The notes under the pieces were generated by a model. The model did not search any database, was not told the origin of the DNA, and worked only from the letters and a program-made list of their open reading frames with translations. Positions 12,046-23,059 of a stretch of 64,000 nt of DNA are shown here, one piece after another. The position numbers were made by a program, and so were the translations under genes. The stretch lies in the NCBI GenBank assembly GCA_036873755.1, contig JAVTVY010045392.1:62001-126000 (forward strand), read 5' to 3'. Numbering within the stretch: position 1 is the first letter of the stretch; each line of letters starts with the position of its first letter. This DNA comes from Hanleya hanleyi (lineage: Eukaryota; Mollusca; Polyplacophora; Lepidopleurida; Hanleyidae).

Positions 12046-12216
12046 TCATAGTTCTTTAGGTTGTTTTTCTTTCTGAGCAAGTCTCTTTAACATGCTCTTT
12101 GGTAGAGCCTTAGTGTACGTCCCATTATCTATCTGGTGCTGTCTACTGTCATGGGCAACTGCTCCGTAGTTTAGCTGGAAATCACAAAGGGCAACCTTGA
12201 AGGGACGAGTCAGCAC
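12046..12216 (-). CDS. DTWD2: DTWD2 exon 6 (terminal), copy A
   Basis: Acceptor ...GATTTCAG at 12217-12218, then 56 codons and a TGA stop at 12046-12048. It encodes the C-terminal part of the DTW fold (VLTRPFKVALCDFQ, NYGAVAHDSR) and a Lys-rich tail (LPKSMLKRLAQKEK), as expected of the end of DTWD2 proteins. The phase is continuous with exon 5. It is too short and spliced to appear as a simple ORF. Confidence 0.87.
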   Translation of the reverse strand: MLTRPFKVALCDFQLNYGAVAHDSRQHQIDNGTYTKALPKSMLKRLAQKEKQPKEL

Positions 12217-12288
12217 CTGAAATCAGTGAAAATAGTTAAAAGAGCAAATCTATCACACACGAGTTCCTTGCTGATGCAAAACATAGTG

Positions 12289-12442
12289 TGTCCAGAGTGG
12301 TATGGCGCTATAGTGGTGACTGCATCTTCGCCGTTATGGTACCATAGCAGTACCAGAATGGACTGTCAGTGGTTGTGTGTCCTCTTCGGTACCGGTATGG
12401 TCAAGATGTAGTCACCGCTATGGTACCATACCACTCTGGACA
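12289..12442. repeat. Foldback (MITE-like) element in DTWD2 intron 5, copy A
   Basis: Ends TGTCCAGAGTGGTATGG and CCATACCACTCTGGACA are perfect inverted complements, and the inner sequence (GTGGTGACTGCATCTT / AAGATGTAGTCACC) pairs with few mismatches. It lies about 70 bp upstream of exon 6. Confidence 0.75.
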
Positions 12443-12670
12443 AAACGTTTTCATTAGCAGGGAATTTGGGTAGAAAACCCATTTTCTGGAATCCAATGTA
12501 ATGAAACCTGTCTGATCTGACAACTTTTAAACCTACATGTATTGTGAATCACAGACGTTCATGCTATACAATTCTTTAAACATCTTGCAATTTACAATGG
12601 AAATATGAGACAGCAATGTAATGAGATTGGAATTAAGGCTTAAGCAATTGAATTGGAGTTCATTGTGAGG

Positions 12671-13313
12671 AAAATGGAAACAATATCTGTGGAGAACGGA
12701 GACAATTTCTGTGGTGAAGGGAGACAATTTCTGTGAAGGAGGGAGACAATTTCTGTGGCAAAGTATGACAATTTCTTTGGAGAAGGGAGACAATTTCTGT
12801 GAAGGAGGGAGACAATTTCTGTGGCAAAGTATGACAATTTCTTTGGAGAAGGGAGACAATTTCTGTGGAGAAGGGAGACAATTTCTGTGGCGAAGGAAGA
12901 CAATTTCTTTGGAGGGAGACAATTTCTGTGGAGAAGGAAGACAATTTCTTTGGAGAAGGGAGACAATTTCTGTGGAGAACGGAGACAATTTCTGTGGCGA
13001 AGGAAGAAAATTTCTTTGGAAGAGGAAGACAATTTCTGTGGAGGAGGGAGACAATTTCTGTGGCAAAGTATGACAATTTCTTTGGAGGAGGGAGACAATT
13101 TCTGTGGAGAAGGGAGACCATTTCCGTGGCGAAGGAAGACAATTTCTATGGAGGGAGACAATTTCTGTGGAGAAGGGAAACAATTTGTGTGGCGAAGAAA
13201 GACAATTTCTTTGGAGGAGGGAGACAATTTCTGTGAAGGAGGGAGAAAATTTCTGTGGCGAAGGAAGACAATTTCTTTGGAGGAGGGAGACAATTTCTGC
13301 AGAGAAGGGAGAT
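12671..13313. repeat. Purine-rich minisatellite, 21-22 bp unit (copy A)
   Basis: About 30 units of GGGAGACAATTTCTGTGGAGAA and variants (CTTTGG, CGAAGGAA), strongly purine-biased on the plus strand. It lies in DTWD2 intron 5 and ends 25 bp from the exon 5 donor. It generates long spurious frames on both strands. Confidence 0.95.
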
Positions 13314-13337
13314 AACTCGATTGTAATCAGCCCTCAC

Positions 13338-13466
13338 CTCTTCCAGGGAGGGTTTGTTCTCCATAATTGACAGTGCAATGGCAGCAGTCTCCAATGTGGA
13401 AAGGCAAGCATCTGTGGGCTGAGAACGGATAACATACTTACTCTTGTAGCCTTGTGTAATTTGAAC
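13338..13466 (-). CDS. DTWD2: DTWD2 exon 5, copy A
   Basis: 129 nt between acceptor TTTCTCCACAG and donor GTGAGG, 43 codons in phase 0. It encodes KYVIRSQPTDACLSTLE, the conserved R-x-QP-x3-CLSTLE block of the DTW domain (SPOUT-like SAM-binding side), followed by TAAIALSIMENK. The exon sits beside a purine-rich minisatellite in intron 5. Confidence 0.92.
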
Positions 13467-15082
13467 CTGTGGAGAAATAAATGTAATGTTCATCACAATG
13501 ATTTATGTGCTTTTATGAAATTGGTGCCTATCTTCAGGAGACAGAAAGTGTTCTTTCATTTATTTCAAATTGCCATTTCTGCATGTTCAAATACCTAAAC
13601 TATAAGCCATATCAATGGCAACAAGAGTCTTGTAGGCTTCAACATACACCTGAATACACCTTAACCCTATCTGGCCTGGACGATTTGGGGTGTACCGCAG
13701 ACAGAAAATGTCCCCCCCCCAACCCTATATATTTTTTTGCTATCCCTAAGGCTAGAAGGCTGAAACTGACCACACTAAATCGTTGGGTCAAGCTCTACTA
13801 GAAAATGTTAAAAAAAAAAATCCAAGATGACCACCATGATGACGTCACAGTGACGTCATTTTCGAATAAAGGCATTTTTGGATGATTTTAGTCAGATTTT
13901 CAAATTTTTTATTTATGTGTTCTCTTCTAAAAAACTTGTATATGCTTCTCACCCATCACCAATTTGGAAAGTCTAGCTATAATTTCAAAATATATCACAT
14001 AATCTAGAATTTGACCTTAATAATATATGTCAAGGTCAGACAACTTGTATATTAGTCCAGTAAATCTAGCACATTTTTGGGGTCAACCCACCACAAATTG
14101 CAACAGAATTTATTTCACTGCTATGCATTTCAGAAAGGTCCCCAAAATAACATACTAAAAGTCTACAATCCCATATGCATGGGAAATATCTCAAATTTCA
14201 AGTTGAAATTTGAGGTATTTTTCGCGAAATTTCAGTGTTTATCTGTCTCTTGCTCCTATAACAAAACCTTGTACTTGGGACTAAGCGTGGAAGAAATGGG
14301 TTATTACTTACACTCATTCCAGTCGTTATCATATCAAGGTTATACTCAGCCTAAAATAATACCCTTGCACGAAAATATTTATAGAGAAATTCAAAATGGC
14401 GGATGTATGGGGTCATTCTAAATCTGAACTTTTTACCATTTTTATGATAGGCAATCTATCTGGGGTTTTTTAGCTGGACCCAAAACAAATTGCAACAAAA
14501 TTTTTTCCACTGGTATGCATTTCTAATAGGTCCACAGAACAACATACTAAAAGTCTACCAAAATCTATTTGGTGGAGATACGACTTTTTCTAAAACAAAG
14601 ATACGCCATCATGCTTCATATAAGAAGGTAGAACATATTGGTTTGTCTCTGAATAAGGACAGTTTATCATCCAGAAATCCAATCAATACATGATGATCTA
14701 GGATACATTATTCTATGGTTGTGAAAGCATTTGCATTTCCATTAGCATTGTTATCCGAAAGGGAACTGACAAGCTGTGATATATTTTCTTTCAACCTATG
14801 ACAATCACAGAAAAAAGTTCCATCAACTTATAAAGATATAACTATTATCACAAGCACGTAGCAAGTGTCAGGTCCGACATTCAATAGTGTTTGTACCTTG
14901 TTGAAAAAAATGCAGCCTTGCCAATCATTAGAGAGAGAGAAATTAGATTCAACATCGTGTTTAGCAATAGTTCAGATATACAACGACAATCTGCTAAACA
15001 TTTATGATCCATCACAATTGTTTGTAAGACAAATGTTGTTGATGAAAGAAGAATAACTATGCAGATCCTAATATATCATTTT

Positions 15083-16541
15083 CCTACGAAGTAGGCTACA
15101 GATCGCAAATTGTCCGGTAATGAGTCAGTCAGTCAGTCAGTCAGTCCATCCAAATCCTTTCGTCGGCAAAATAAGGAGAACCATTGACATTAGAACCTTG
15201 ATTTTTGGCATAAACGTGCATTAGGGCATTGTTACCAGCAAGTTCTGATCTGAAATAATTCTGATTAAAATTAGATTTATAATTAACACTTCAGTATATT
15301 GTTATAGATATACATTATGTATGTAAACTGTAGCCTTTAACGTGTATCCTATTTCACATCCAAACACTTCATCTTTGACCACATTCAGGTCAAATTACCC
15401 ACTGCTGCTAAAAATACCCTGTCATTATCCCCTTTCCACTGTATGCCACATGGCCCTATTAAACAGAGAGTGTGTGACTTGGATTCAAGGGTAAGACTTT
15501 GGAGGGAAATACAATTTTGACAGCAGAAATATGACCCCGCCATTTGCTGATTAGAGCGATAAAACAGGGTGGGCTAAATGGACCCTTTTCAATGCAGTAT
15601 TTCTTGGCATGGATGTGAAAATATGAGGACATACTTTGGGTTTTTTTGTACCTCTTGAATATTGACTATATATCACACTTGGATATAATTTGAACAAAAA
15701 ATTACATGTGTAAACAAAATATGTCTAAATTTCTCTTGTCATTTCAATCTTGATCCATTTTGATTCCTTGATTAGGGGATACAGAATCACTGCCACGGAG
15801 TGTGTTGGTATGTCACAGCAATTCCGATTCACACAACGAAGCTGAGGTGGTTTAACGTTTATCAATGAAGAAAATCACCGATCAACCGCCATAGAATATA
15901 ATGTGAAACAAGAAAACCGGAATAGTACATTCATCAGATTACCGATGCCCAAAATGTGTTGTCTCATATATCTAGATAACAACGTGATGTAGAGACGCTA
16001 TTTATTCGTCTTTGTACCGGTTATGCCCAGGAGAATGACATAGAATCATTATTATCTTGTGCATAGAAGGTGTTGGTCTTGAGTTGAATTACCGTAAACT
16101 ACATAAATGCTACCTTTCTACTATAGTACTATATATAAAAATTTGTTGTATTGTTGGGAAAATAATGTGATTCAAAAAGTTGTTTTTTTGATCCTGTACA
16201 AGGGCACTGAAAACCATTAAATAGATGTAAATGTATTTTCACACGTAAAGCTTGAAATCTACTGAACCTATATTATTCAATCTGTTTCCTTTAATTAAAA
16301 AATTGTAAAGTAAATCGGCGATCGTTATTTATTTTGGAATGAAGGCGCATTAGGAGACTGTTACCAACAAGTTCTGAGCTGACCTACTTTTGATGAAAAT
16401 TTCTGGTGATTTTGATGAAAATCACTGGCGATTCTGACTTGGGCGGTGCCCATCTTAATATAGGCAGGATTTCAACTGGGGGTGGGGATTTTCAAGAGTT
16501 CAGTTCGCGTTCGAGTCCTAATGCCTACTGTACTTCGTAGG
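15083..16541. mobile_element. Nested insertion in the left arm of the Academ-like element
   Basis: The left arm is interrupted here relative to the right arm, which is continuous at about 18285. The ends are CCTACGAAGTAGGC and GCCTACTGTACTTCGTAGG, imperfect inverted complements. Inside are a (GTCA)n run and two related phrases (CATTAGGGCATTGTTACCAG near 15220; CATTAGGAGACTGTTACCAA near 16348). No coding region is visible; type unknown, possibly a non-autonomous Helitron/MITE-like unit. Confidence 0.6.
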
Positions 16542-16849
16542 TCGATCCTGTGACGTTAGTCACACTGCCATGTAATTATCAAACAAATAATACTTTGAAT
16601 TATAGGCAATGTTAACGGCATAACTTATCAAGTTTCATTTACATTCTGGTGCATGGTAACATTATTAGGGGAAGTGACTTCTCATACATATAGTTGATGT
16701 CTTTTACTGTTATTCCTCCTGAACACTGCCATAAGTTGAGGAATATTTCACAGCACTATCAATCCCAATACCAGTCTCCGCCAATGTCATTTTCAAAGGT
16801 CTGGGTTTGATGAGTTTGCACAGCTCAGTCATTTGCATTCTCCACACAC

Positions 16850-17305
16850 TCAATCCAGGTCATGATCCTTACAGGCGCATCTGCTTCAGCTGCAATCCCT
16901 CTTGCAGTTCCATCTGATAACCTCAAGTAACCCCTGAAGCTGGTGGCAGATCAGTTTCGCAGGGAGAAACCGATTGAATTGTCCACTCCCATTTTTGTGG
17001 CTGCAATGAATGGCCTTCCTCTCAAGTCAATTTCTTCGTCTGAGTTACTACTGTATAAACATATAATCGTTTTCTATGCTGCTGCAATAAATGACCTTCC
17101 TCGGGACTCCCATGACCTGGATGAACAGTTCAACTTGTTGGCGAAATAGCTCAGTGACAGTTGTCTTCTTCAAGGCAGCACCTTTGTCATTGCCATATGG
17201 TCGGAATACTGTATCACAGCCCAGAATGGCATGCACAAGCAACATATTTGTACAGACTTGCATTCCCAGCACAGCCTTTGTCTTCTTGACATTCCAAACT
17301 CCCCG
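16850..17305 (-). pseudogene. Second, inverted copy of the XPG-like/Cys-finger remnant
   Basis: The minus strand encodes LVHAILGCDTVF, PYGNDKGAALKK, LFRQQVELF and, further on, WNCKRDCS with CACKD, clearly homologous to the plus-strand remnant at 17588-18186 but substantially diverged. It starts at a mirrored point, with no equivalent of the upstream FLSNN to DSDLL region. So the left half of the element is an inverted partial copy of the right half. Confidence 0.7.
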
Positions 17306-18186
17306 ACCTCGCTAGTGACATGTTCATTCAGTCAAAGAAAGACGAATTCCTATCAAACAACGTCAACAAGTAGCAGTTCATTACTCTTATGAGTGACCAG
17401 TTGGAAAGGGCGGGATGTTTCATATGCAGATGTTTTTATTGTAAAAGCTGCCGTTTAATCGACTGAAAGCATCAAAACTTTGGTTGGTTATGATAGTGAC
17501 CTGTTAGTTCTGCTCTGTTTTCATGCAGACATGGATGACAATGACAACTACTTTCAGTTGAGAGGAGAGAATGAAAAGAAACGGATAGTTTGGAATGTCA
17601 AGAAGACAAAGGATGTGCTGGGAATGTAAGTCTGCACAAATATGCTGTTTGTGCATGCCATTCAGGGCTGTGACACAGTATACTGACCATATGGCATTGG
17701 CAAATGTGCGGCCGTAAAGAAAACAAGGCTCAATGAGCTATTTCGCCAACAAGCTGAAGTGTTCAATCAGGCCATTGGGAGTCCCGATTGAGGTTATCTA
17801 TTGCAGGTGCTTGTGTGTTCATACAATGGTAACCCTGACGAAGCAATTGGCTGCATGAGATACAAGCGTTTCTGTGACAAAAACGAACCATATATGTGCA
17901 GGTACAATTACAACACATATAAAGGAAGTGGGAAGAGGTGCCGACATACTGGCATTCAAAACCTTCCACCAACATCAGCTAAGTATCAAGGTTCGCGTGT
18001 TTAGAGTGGAAAGGGGAAGACCACCCATTGCAGCCACAAGAATGAGGGTGGGCGGCTTCTCTCTGTGAAAACTGAACTGCCACCAGTTCCACTGGCACTC
18101 TGAGGTTATCAGGTGCAACTGCAAGAAAGATTGCAGCTGAAGAAGATGCATCTGTAGGAGCATGGCCTATATTGTTGAAAATGTAA
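17306..18186 (+). pseudogene. XPG-nuclease-like plus Cys-finger ORF remnant, Academ-like element
   Basis: Translating the plus strand with frame changes gives blocks typical of this invertebrate family in order: EFLSNNVNK, YADVFIVKAAV, GYDSDLLVLLCFHAD (acidic nuclease block), NVKKTKDVLGM, FVHAIQGCDTVY (GCDT block), GKCAAVKK, LFRQQAEVF, GCMRYKRFCDKN, LPPTSAKY, then RCNCKKDC and CICR. Stops interrupt it in at least five places (for example in VNK-stop-QF, AAV-stop-ST, DTVY-stop and the Cys region). Acidic residues expected of XPG/PIN nucleases are visible in YADV, DSD and CD. It is dead as a gene. Confidence 0.7.
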
Positions 18187-19537
18187 AATGAAACATGGTA
18201 AATGGCATGGTAGAACGTCATGGTAGAACATCAAGTTTGCCTATAATCTAGATTATTATTTGTTTGATAATTAGATGATACGATCTGCATAATAATTCTT
18301 CTTTTGTCAAAACATATCTGACACTCAATTGCGATAGATCAGTAATGGTTTGCAGAGCTGTATTTTTCCACAAGGCACATGTTGTGATAATAGAGAGATA
18401 TCTCCATGAATGGGTTTGTGGAAATATTCTCTGTGACAGTTATCGGTTGAAGAAAAATATATCACAGCTTGCCATTTCATTTATTTTGGGAGAGAATTCC
18501 TCTTTCAGATGATTATGCTAATGGCTAAAATGTTAACTGACTGGATATTACCATGTATAATTCATATAGCCTGATGCTGAACTATCAGTTTGCTATCTAC
18601 GCTTATGAGCAAATCCACCGGGAAGACACATGTTTTCACCACCATGGCATACTGTACACTGGGTCATGTATTAATTGGATTTTTGGATGCTAAACTGTCC
18701 TTATTCACGGAAAAAACAATATTCTACCTTGCTTATATGACGCATAATGGCCTATTATGTATTATAAAATGGCGTATCTTTGTTTTCAAAAAAAGTCGTA
18801 TCTCCACCAAATAGATTTTGGTAGACTTTTAGTATGTTGTTCTGGGATCCAATTAGCAATACAAACCAGTGAAAAAAATTCTGTTGCAATTTGTTTTGGG
18901 TCCAGGAAGATTGCCTGGACTGTCATGAAAATGGTAAAAAGTTCAGATTTAGAATGACCCCATACATCCGCCATTTTGAATTTCTCCATAAATATGTTCG
19001 TGCAAGGGTATTTATTTAGGCTGAGTATAACCTTGATATGATAACGAATGGAATGAGTGTAAGTAATGACCCATTTCTTTCACGCTGAGTACCAAGTACA
19101 AGGTTTTCTTATGAGCAAGAGACAGGTAAACACTGAAATTTCGCGAAAAATACCTCAAATTTCAACTTGAAATTTAATATATTTCCCATGCATATCTGTT
19201 TGTAGACTTTTAGTATGTTATTCTAGATACCTTTCGGAAATGCACTGCAGCAAAAACAATTCTGTTGCAATTTGTGGTGGGTCCAACCTCAATTTGACTG
19301 GACTATATGGTTCTATCCCATCATCAGTGACATATGTTGTATGAATTTGGAAAACCTAACTATAACATTTTTAAACATATCGCATTAACTAGAATTAACA
19401 CCCGCCTGTAGATTCCGCCCTTGGAATTATCACTGGATATCATCCAATATTGATACAAAGCATATGGAATATCTTCATACACTTATTTCTGTTACATAAA
19501 ACGAATCAGCTAGGCTATGCAGTGGTTTCAGTGTTAC

Positions 19538-19733
19538 CTTTTTAATTTGGTGAAGTGTGGGGTTCTGGTGGTACATGCCCTTGGCTTGAGCCCATGTACC
19601 ATCCAGTATGATCAGGTTATATGATATCCCTGTATTCTGGGGGGTGGGCAGCTCACTGAGGTCAACAGCCCCCGGGCAAGGGTATAACAGCAGGGTGTTC
19701 GGATGGTGGAGTAGATCCCACACCCATGGAAAC
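19538..19733 (-). CDS. DTWD2: DTWD2 exon 4, copy A (DTW motif)
   Basis: 196 nt between acceptor TTTACAG and donor GTAACA. Its first base completes an Arg codon begun in exon 3. It carries the family-defining motif NLIILDGTWAQAKGMY (D-x-T-W) and the upstream TLLLYPCPGAVDLSEL loop. In copy A the following intron 4 has grown to about 6 kb through the Academ-like insertion at 14053-19305; in copy B it is about 630 bp. Confidence 0.95.
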
Positions 19734-20099
19734 CTGTAAACCACAAAGCAAATCAGGATAATAACATGCATCCACAGAAGTATGTCAATTTTACCAGTAG
19801 AATTAGGCCTACAGGTTGAAGTGGGCTATTTTATTGTTATTAATGTTATTGTAGTGCACGGTGCCACAAGCACATCAGACCGTGGGATGGTGTTAAGGAG
19901 CGATTAATCACGTCACAACGCAACATTGTCACAGATCTATTCCAGTCTCTGTATTGCCTCCGCATCCAGCAAACAGTACAGGACGCTCAAAGTACATGTA
20001 TGAAATTGATGCCATTACCGTCTTCTATGATGTCAAAAGGGACCGTCAAGAATTCTTCCCCACTGTAGAAAGCTGCATTTGAATACTCTAAGACCAAAA

Positions 20100-20950
20100 C
20101 ATGAAGCTGCGCTATCGAAACCCCTCGGCTCTGAACCCCAGCTATTATAATGTAAGGGTGTCTCTACCAATTGATTGGCTTGTGGGAAGAAATATTTACC
20201 CCTGGTATTGTAAGTGTACTTTCTTTGAAAAAAAAAAATTGTCTAAGAGAATAAATGAATAAATCAGTCATCCAATCAATAAATAAATGTGATAGTATAC
20301 TAACATGATATAGAAATAATATGCAAACTTAACATAGGAATTAGTGGATTTTGTTAGACAAGGGGCATAACTCTGCAAAATACTTTCTGACACGACTCAT
20401 TTCGATAGGCATCTAGTGTCATTTTCAAAACAGATTTGCAGGCATTCTTCGCATTGTGTAAGAGAATAAATCAATAAATCAGTCATCCTATCAATAAATA
20501 AATGTGATAGTATACAAACATGATATAGAAATTATATGCAAACTTAACATAGGAATTAGTGGATTTTATTAGACAAGGGGCATAACTCTGCAAAATACTT
20601 TCTGACACGACTCATTTTCGATAGGCATCTAGTTCAGGTCAAGAGAAACAACTGTATCACGTTAGGATGTTGTATATGGAACGGTTCTGAAATTATCACA
20701 ATAACAAATCATAAATGGATTATTATTTGTAAAAAGGGGCATAACTCTGCAAAATATTGTCCGAGATGACTCATTTTCGATAGGCTTCTGATTTACGTGA
20801 AGATAAATAGATGTAACAAGTTTGGTTGCCATGCATGAAACGGTTCTGTAGATATCGCGGTAACGGACGGACGGACGTACGGACGGACGTACGTACGGAC
20901 CGCCGTACATGATGACGACAATACCCCTAGGCCAAAGTTGGCCGAGGGGT
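20100..20950. mobile_element. 'Pearl'-like non-autonomous element with ACGG microsatellite
   Basis: Present in copy A; copy B has an A-tract empty site at 41757-41763. Subterminal inverted repeats ACCCCTCGGC (near 20120) and GCCGAGGGGT (20941-20950) bracket two to three degenerate units with AGGGGCATAACTCTGCAAAAT, then an ACGG/ACGT microsatellite (20865-20900), then a tail. That order (core repeats, tetranucleotide run, tail) is the architecture described for 'pearl' elements of bivalves. Family membership is inferred from architecture only. Confidence 0.65.
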
Positions 20951-21972
20951 AAAAATTAGTGAAATGTCAGAAAAAAACTTTACTACATTTTATTAGTCAT
21001 ATGATTATCTTGAATCTGACATATATGTTACTAGTTAATAGTAAACACCAAAGACACCAACGGTGCGTATACGGCCTCTATATATTTTTGCTAATGACTC
21101 TAAAATGAGTAACCAACATACTCATGTATAATAAAACAAAGTCTTACATATATATATATTTATATCGTTTATATACATTGTTTAACATAAGGTTTTCTCG
21201 TTTGCTCTATTTTGTATTGCTTAACCAGTATTTGGAGAGGGGAAAATAAGTTGAAAGAACTTGTCCCCAATCCTTTGTTAAAATGCAATAAAATAAGTTT
21301 AAAACAAAACATGACATAAACTTGTAAACACATTTACCACAGTTACATTTTAACGTCATTTGGGGAAATCTGAAAAAAAAACACATTCTGATTCAGTGCA
21401 GAAAAATAATATGATCATATCACCTCACTACAATGATACTGTTGAGCTAACTGGAAACTAGAAGCTGCATTTGAGTCTGTGAATTGAGATGGACACAAGG
21501 ATGGATTAACAAACAGATGAACACACAGACGAATAGATGCAGAACAATATGCCCCTCTGTATAAGAGAGCCAATGGGCTTCAATATATGCCTTGGCCTAT
21601 GACCTCAGAATAAATAGCACTTTTCTTTCTCCAAGGTTAAAGTACATGTGTACACCGAGGTATAACTGAAATGTGATCACACCCTGCATTCCTATGTTGT
21701 GATTACGTATAGTATAAACAAAACAATTTTCAGCTTTAGATTTGACCTCACAATTAATACGTTTTTTTCTAAATTTATCATGTTTAAGTCCCATTGTAAG
21801 GTATACTAGTGTTAGATTTTAATACCTACATAGTTCTTTGAAAATGGAACAATGCAAAATGTCCTCTGTCTGGCAAACCATCCAAAAAAATTGGGGTTAT
21901 TGTTAATAGTATTTAAGGAAAAAGTACCATGTTCAATGCTAAACTTTTGCTTCCCTAGTGCGAGTATCATAC

Positions 21973-22067
21973 CTTTCCTTTGAAAATCGTTTTCCTCTGA
22001 CTATCTGACACTTTTCATGTGTTAGGCTTAGAGATAGCATTGGTGCAGTACGTAATCTTCGACTTTC
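21973..22067 (-). CDS. DTWD2: DTWD2 exon 3, copy A
   Basis: 95 nt between a poly-T-preceded CAG acceptor and donor GTATGA. It encodes ESRRLRTAPMLSLSL and then VRGKRFSKE, matching the E-x-R-x-L-RT-x-P stretch after the QHP motif in DTWD2. It ends with two bases (AG) of a split Arg codon completed by exon 4. Copy B has Pro where this copy has His in the middle (THEK versus TPEK). Confidence 0.88.
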
Positions 22068-22913
22068 CTGTAAAAAAAAAGCCAAATGAAATATTTAATA
22101 CATTTACTCCTTTCCATAGAAATCCTGTAGGCATCTGCAGGAGTGAACCCGAGAATATGCCTGGCTTATTTTTCCCTCAAACTCTTGGTAACTATGGTAA
22201 CTAGATGACCTTGAAACAAGAGCCGAGAGCTCACATATCCCACACTGAAATTGACAGTAGTCAGACAACACAAGAAAATATTACTTTTCCTTCAAATAGA
22301 TTCCTATCAGGTGAGAACATTTTTCATGGAGTAAGAAATATGTGAAGAAAGTGATGAAGTAAACCTTTGTTATCGAGTTAATAAACAGATATAAAGTTCA
22401 TGAAAAGGACCCCTCTTCCAGCTTAATCAGTAAATGCATGTTTTTTATTTTACAACAGCTACAAAGCTAAATGAATGTAGTGGTTTCATACATGTATCAA
22501 ACAGGAGCGGAGAGACAACTCTACAGGACAAATGTCATATTCATGTAAGGAAGACAACTCTGAAGAGTCCAACCTAAGAATATGGAAAGTGAAACTGGGT
22601 TCAGTTTTGGGGTGCTGTAACCTTGACCTTTGACCTATTGACCTCAGAATGAATCGAGTTCCCCTTTGCACCATGAATAAAGTATTTCCAAAGTTTGGTA
22701 CCTTCGCCATTGCATAATACAACTTCACTTTTGATGGGCATATAAAAATGGTTTAGATGTCTCACTGAAACTTTGCACACTGTCAAATTTTAACTTCCTT
22801 TGCAAATGTGTGTAGAATTGTCCATATCCATGAAAGCTGCACATCTAATTGCATGAAGTATCCAAAATACCACTTGTCCAAAGTAGAACTGTGACCAATA
22901 ATACTAACGTTAC

Positions 22914-23004
22914 CTCAAATGGATGTTGCAGAACACAAACAGTTGTGGATACTTCTACTGGCTCCCTAGGTAGAAAAGGGCACCAGCACACTGTGATGGG
23001 GCGA
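22914..23004 (-). CDS. DTWD2: DTWD2 exon 2, copy A
   Basis: 91 nt between acceptor TTCTGTTTCCAG and donor GTAACG. It encodes RPITVCWCPFLP followed by VCVLQHPFE: the second half of the N-terminal zinc-binding C-x2-C-x-RP-x3-C-x-CPFLP motif and the conserved QHP. Its first base needs a preceding exon ending in two codon bases. Only one such exon exists in the window (63377-63570), so this copy has no exon 1 of its own. A Penelope-like element begins about 60 bp upstream of it. Confidence 0.9.
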
Positions 23005-23059
23005 CTGGAAACAGAAGAAGTTATATAACAGGGTAAAAGGTGTGCTACATGCCGACTGA

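Larger units (their letters stand above)
14053..19305 (+). mobile_element. Palindromic Academ-like DNA transposon (5.25 kb)
   Basis: Outer ends TAGTCCAGT and ACTGGACTA are flanked by the direct repeat TAT (14050-14052 and 19306-19308). Copy B has the empty site with a single TAT (40963-40965). The whole element is a giant inverted repeat: left arm 14053-15082 plus 16542-17305, right arm 17588-19305, loop about 280 bp. Both arms hold decayed coding sequence with an XPG/FEN1-like GCDT block and a Cys-rich RCNCK-x2-C segment. Academ transposons (AcademX lineage) are known for an XPG-type nuclease, a Cys8 zinc finger and 3-4 bp target duplications. I see no transposase core, so this is a defective copy. 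The superfamily call is an inference. Confidence 0.68.

Noticed and set aside
12671..13313. CRISPR-like array
   Set aside because: Units are contiguous with no unique spacers, degenerate, and the genome is eukaryotic; these are minisatellites.
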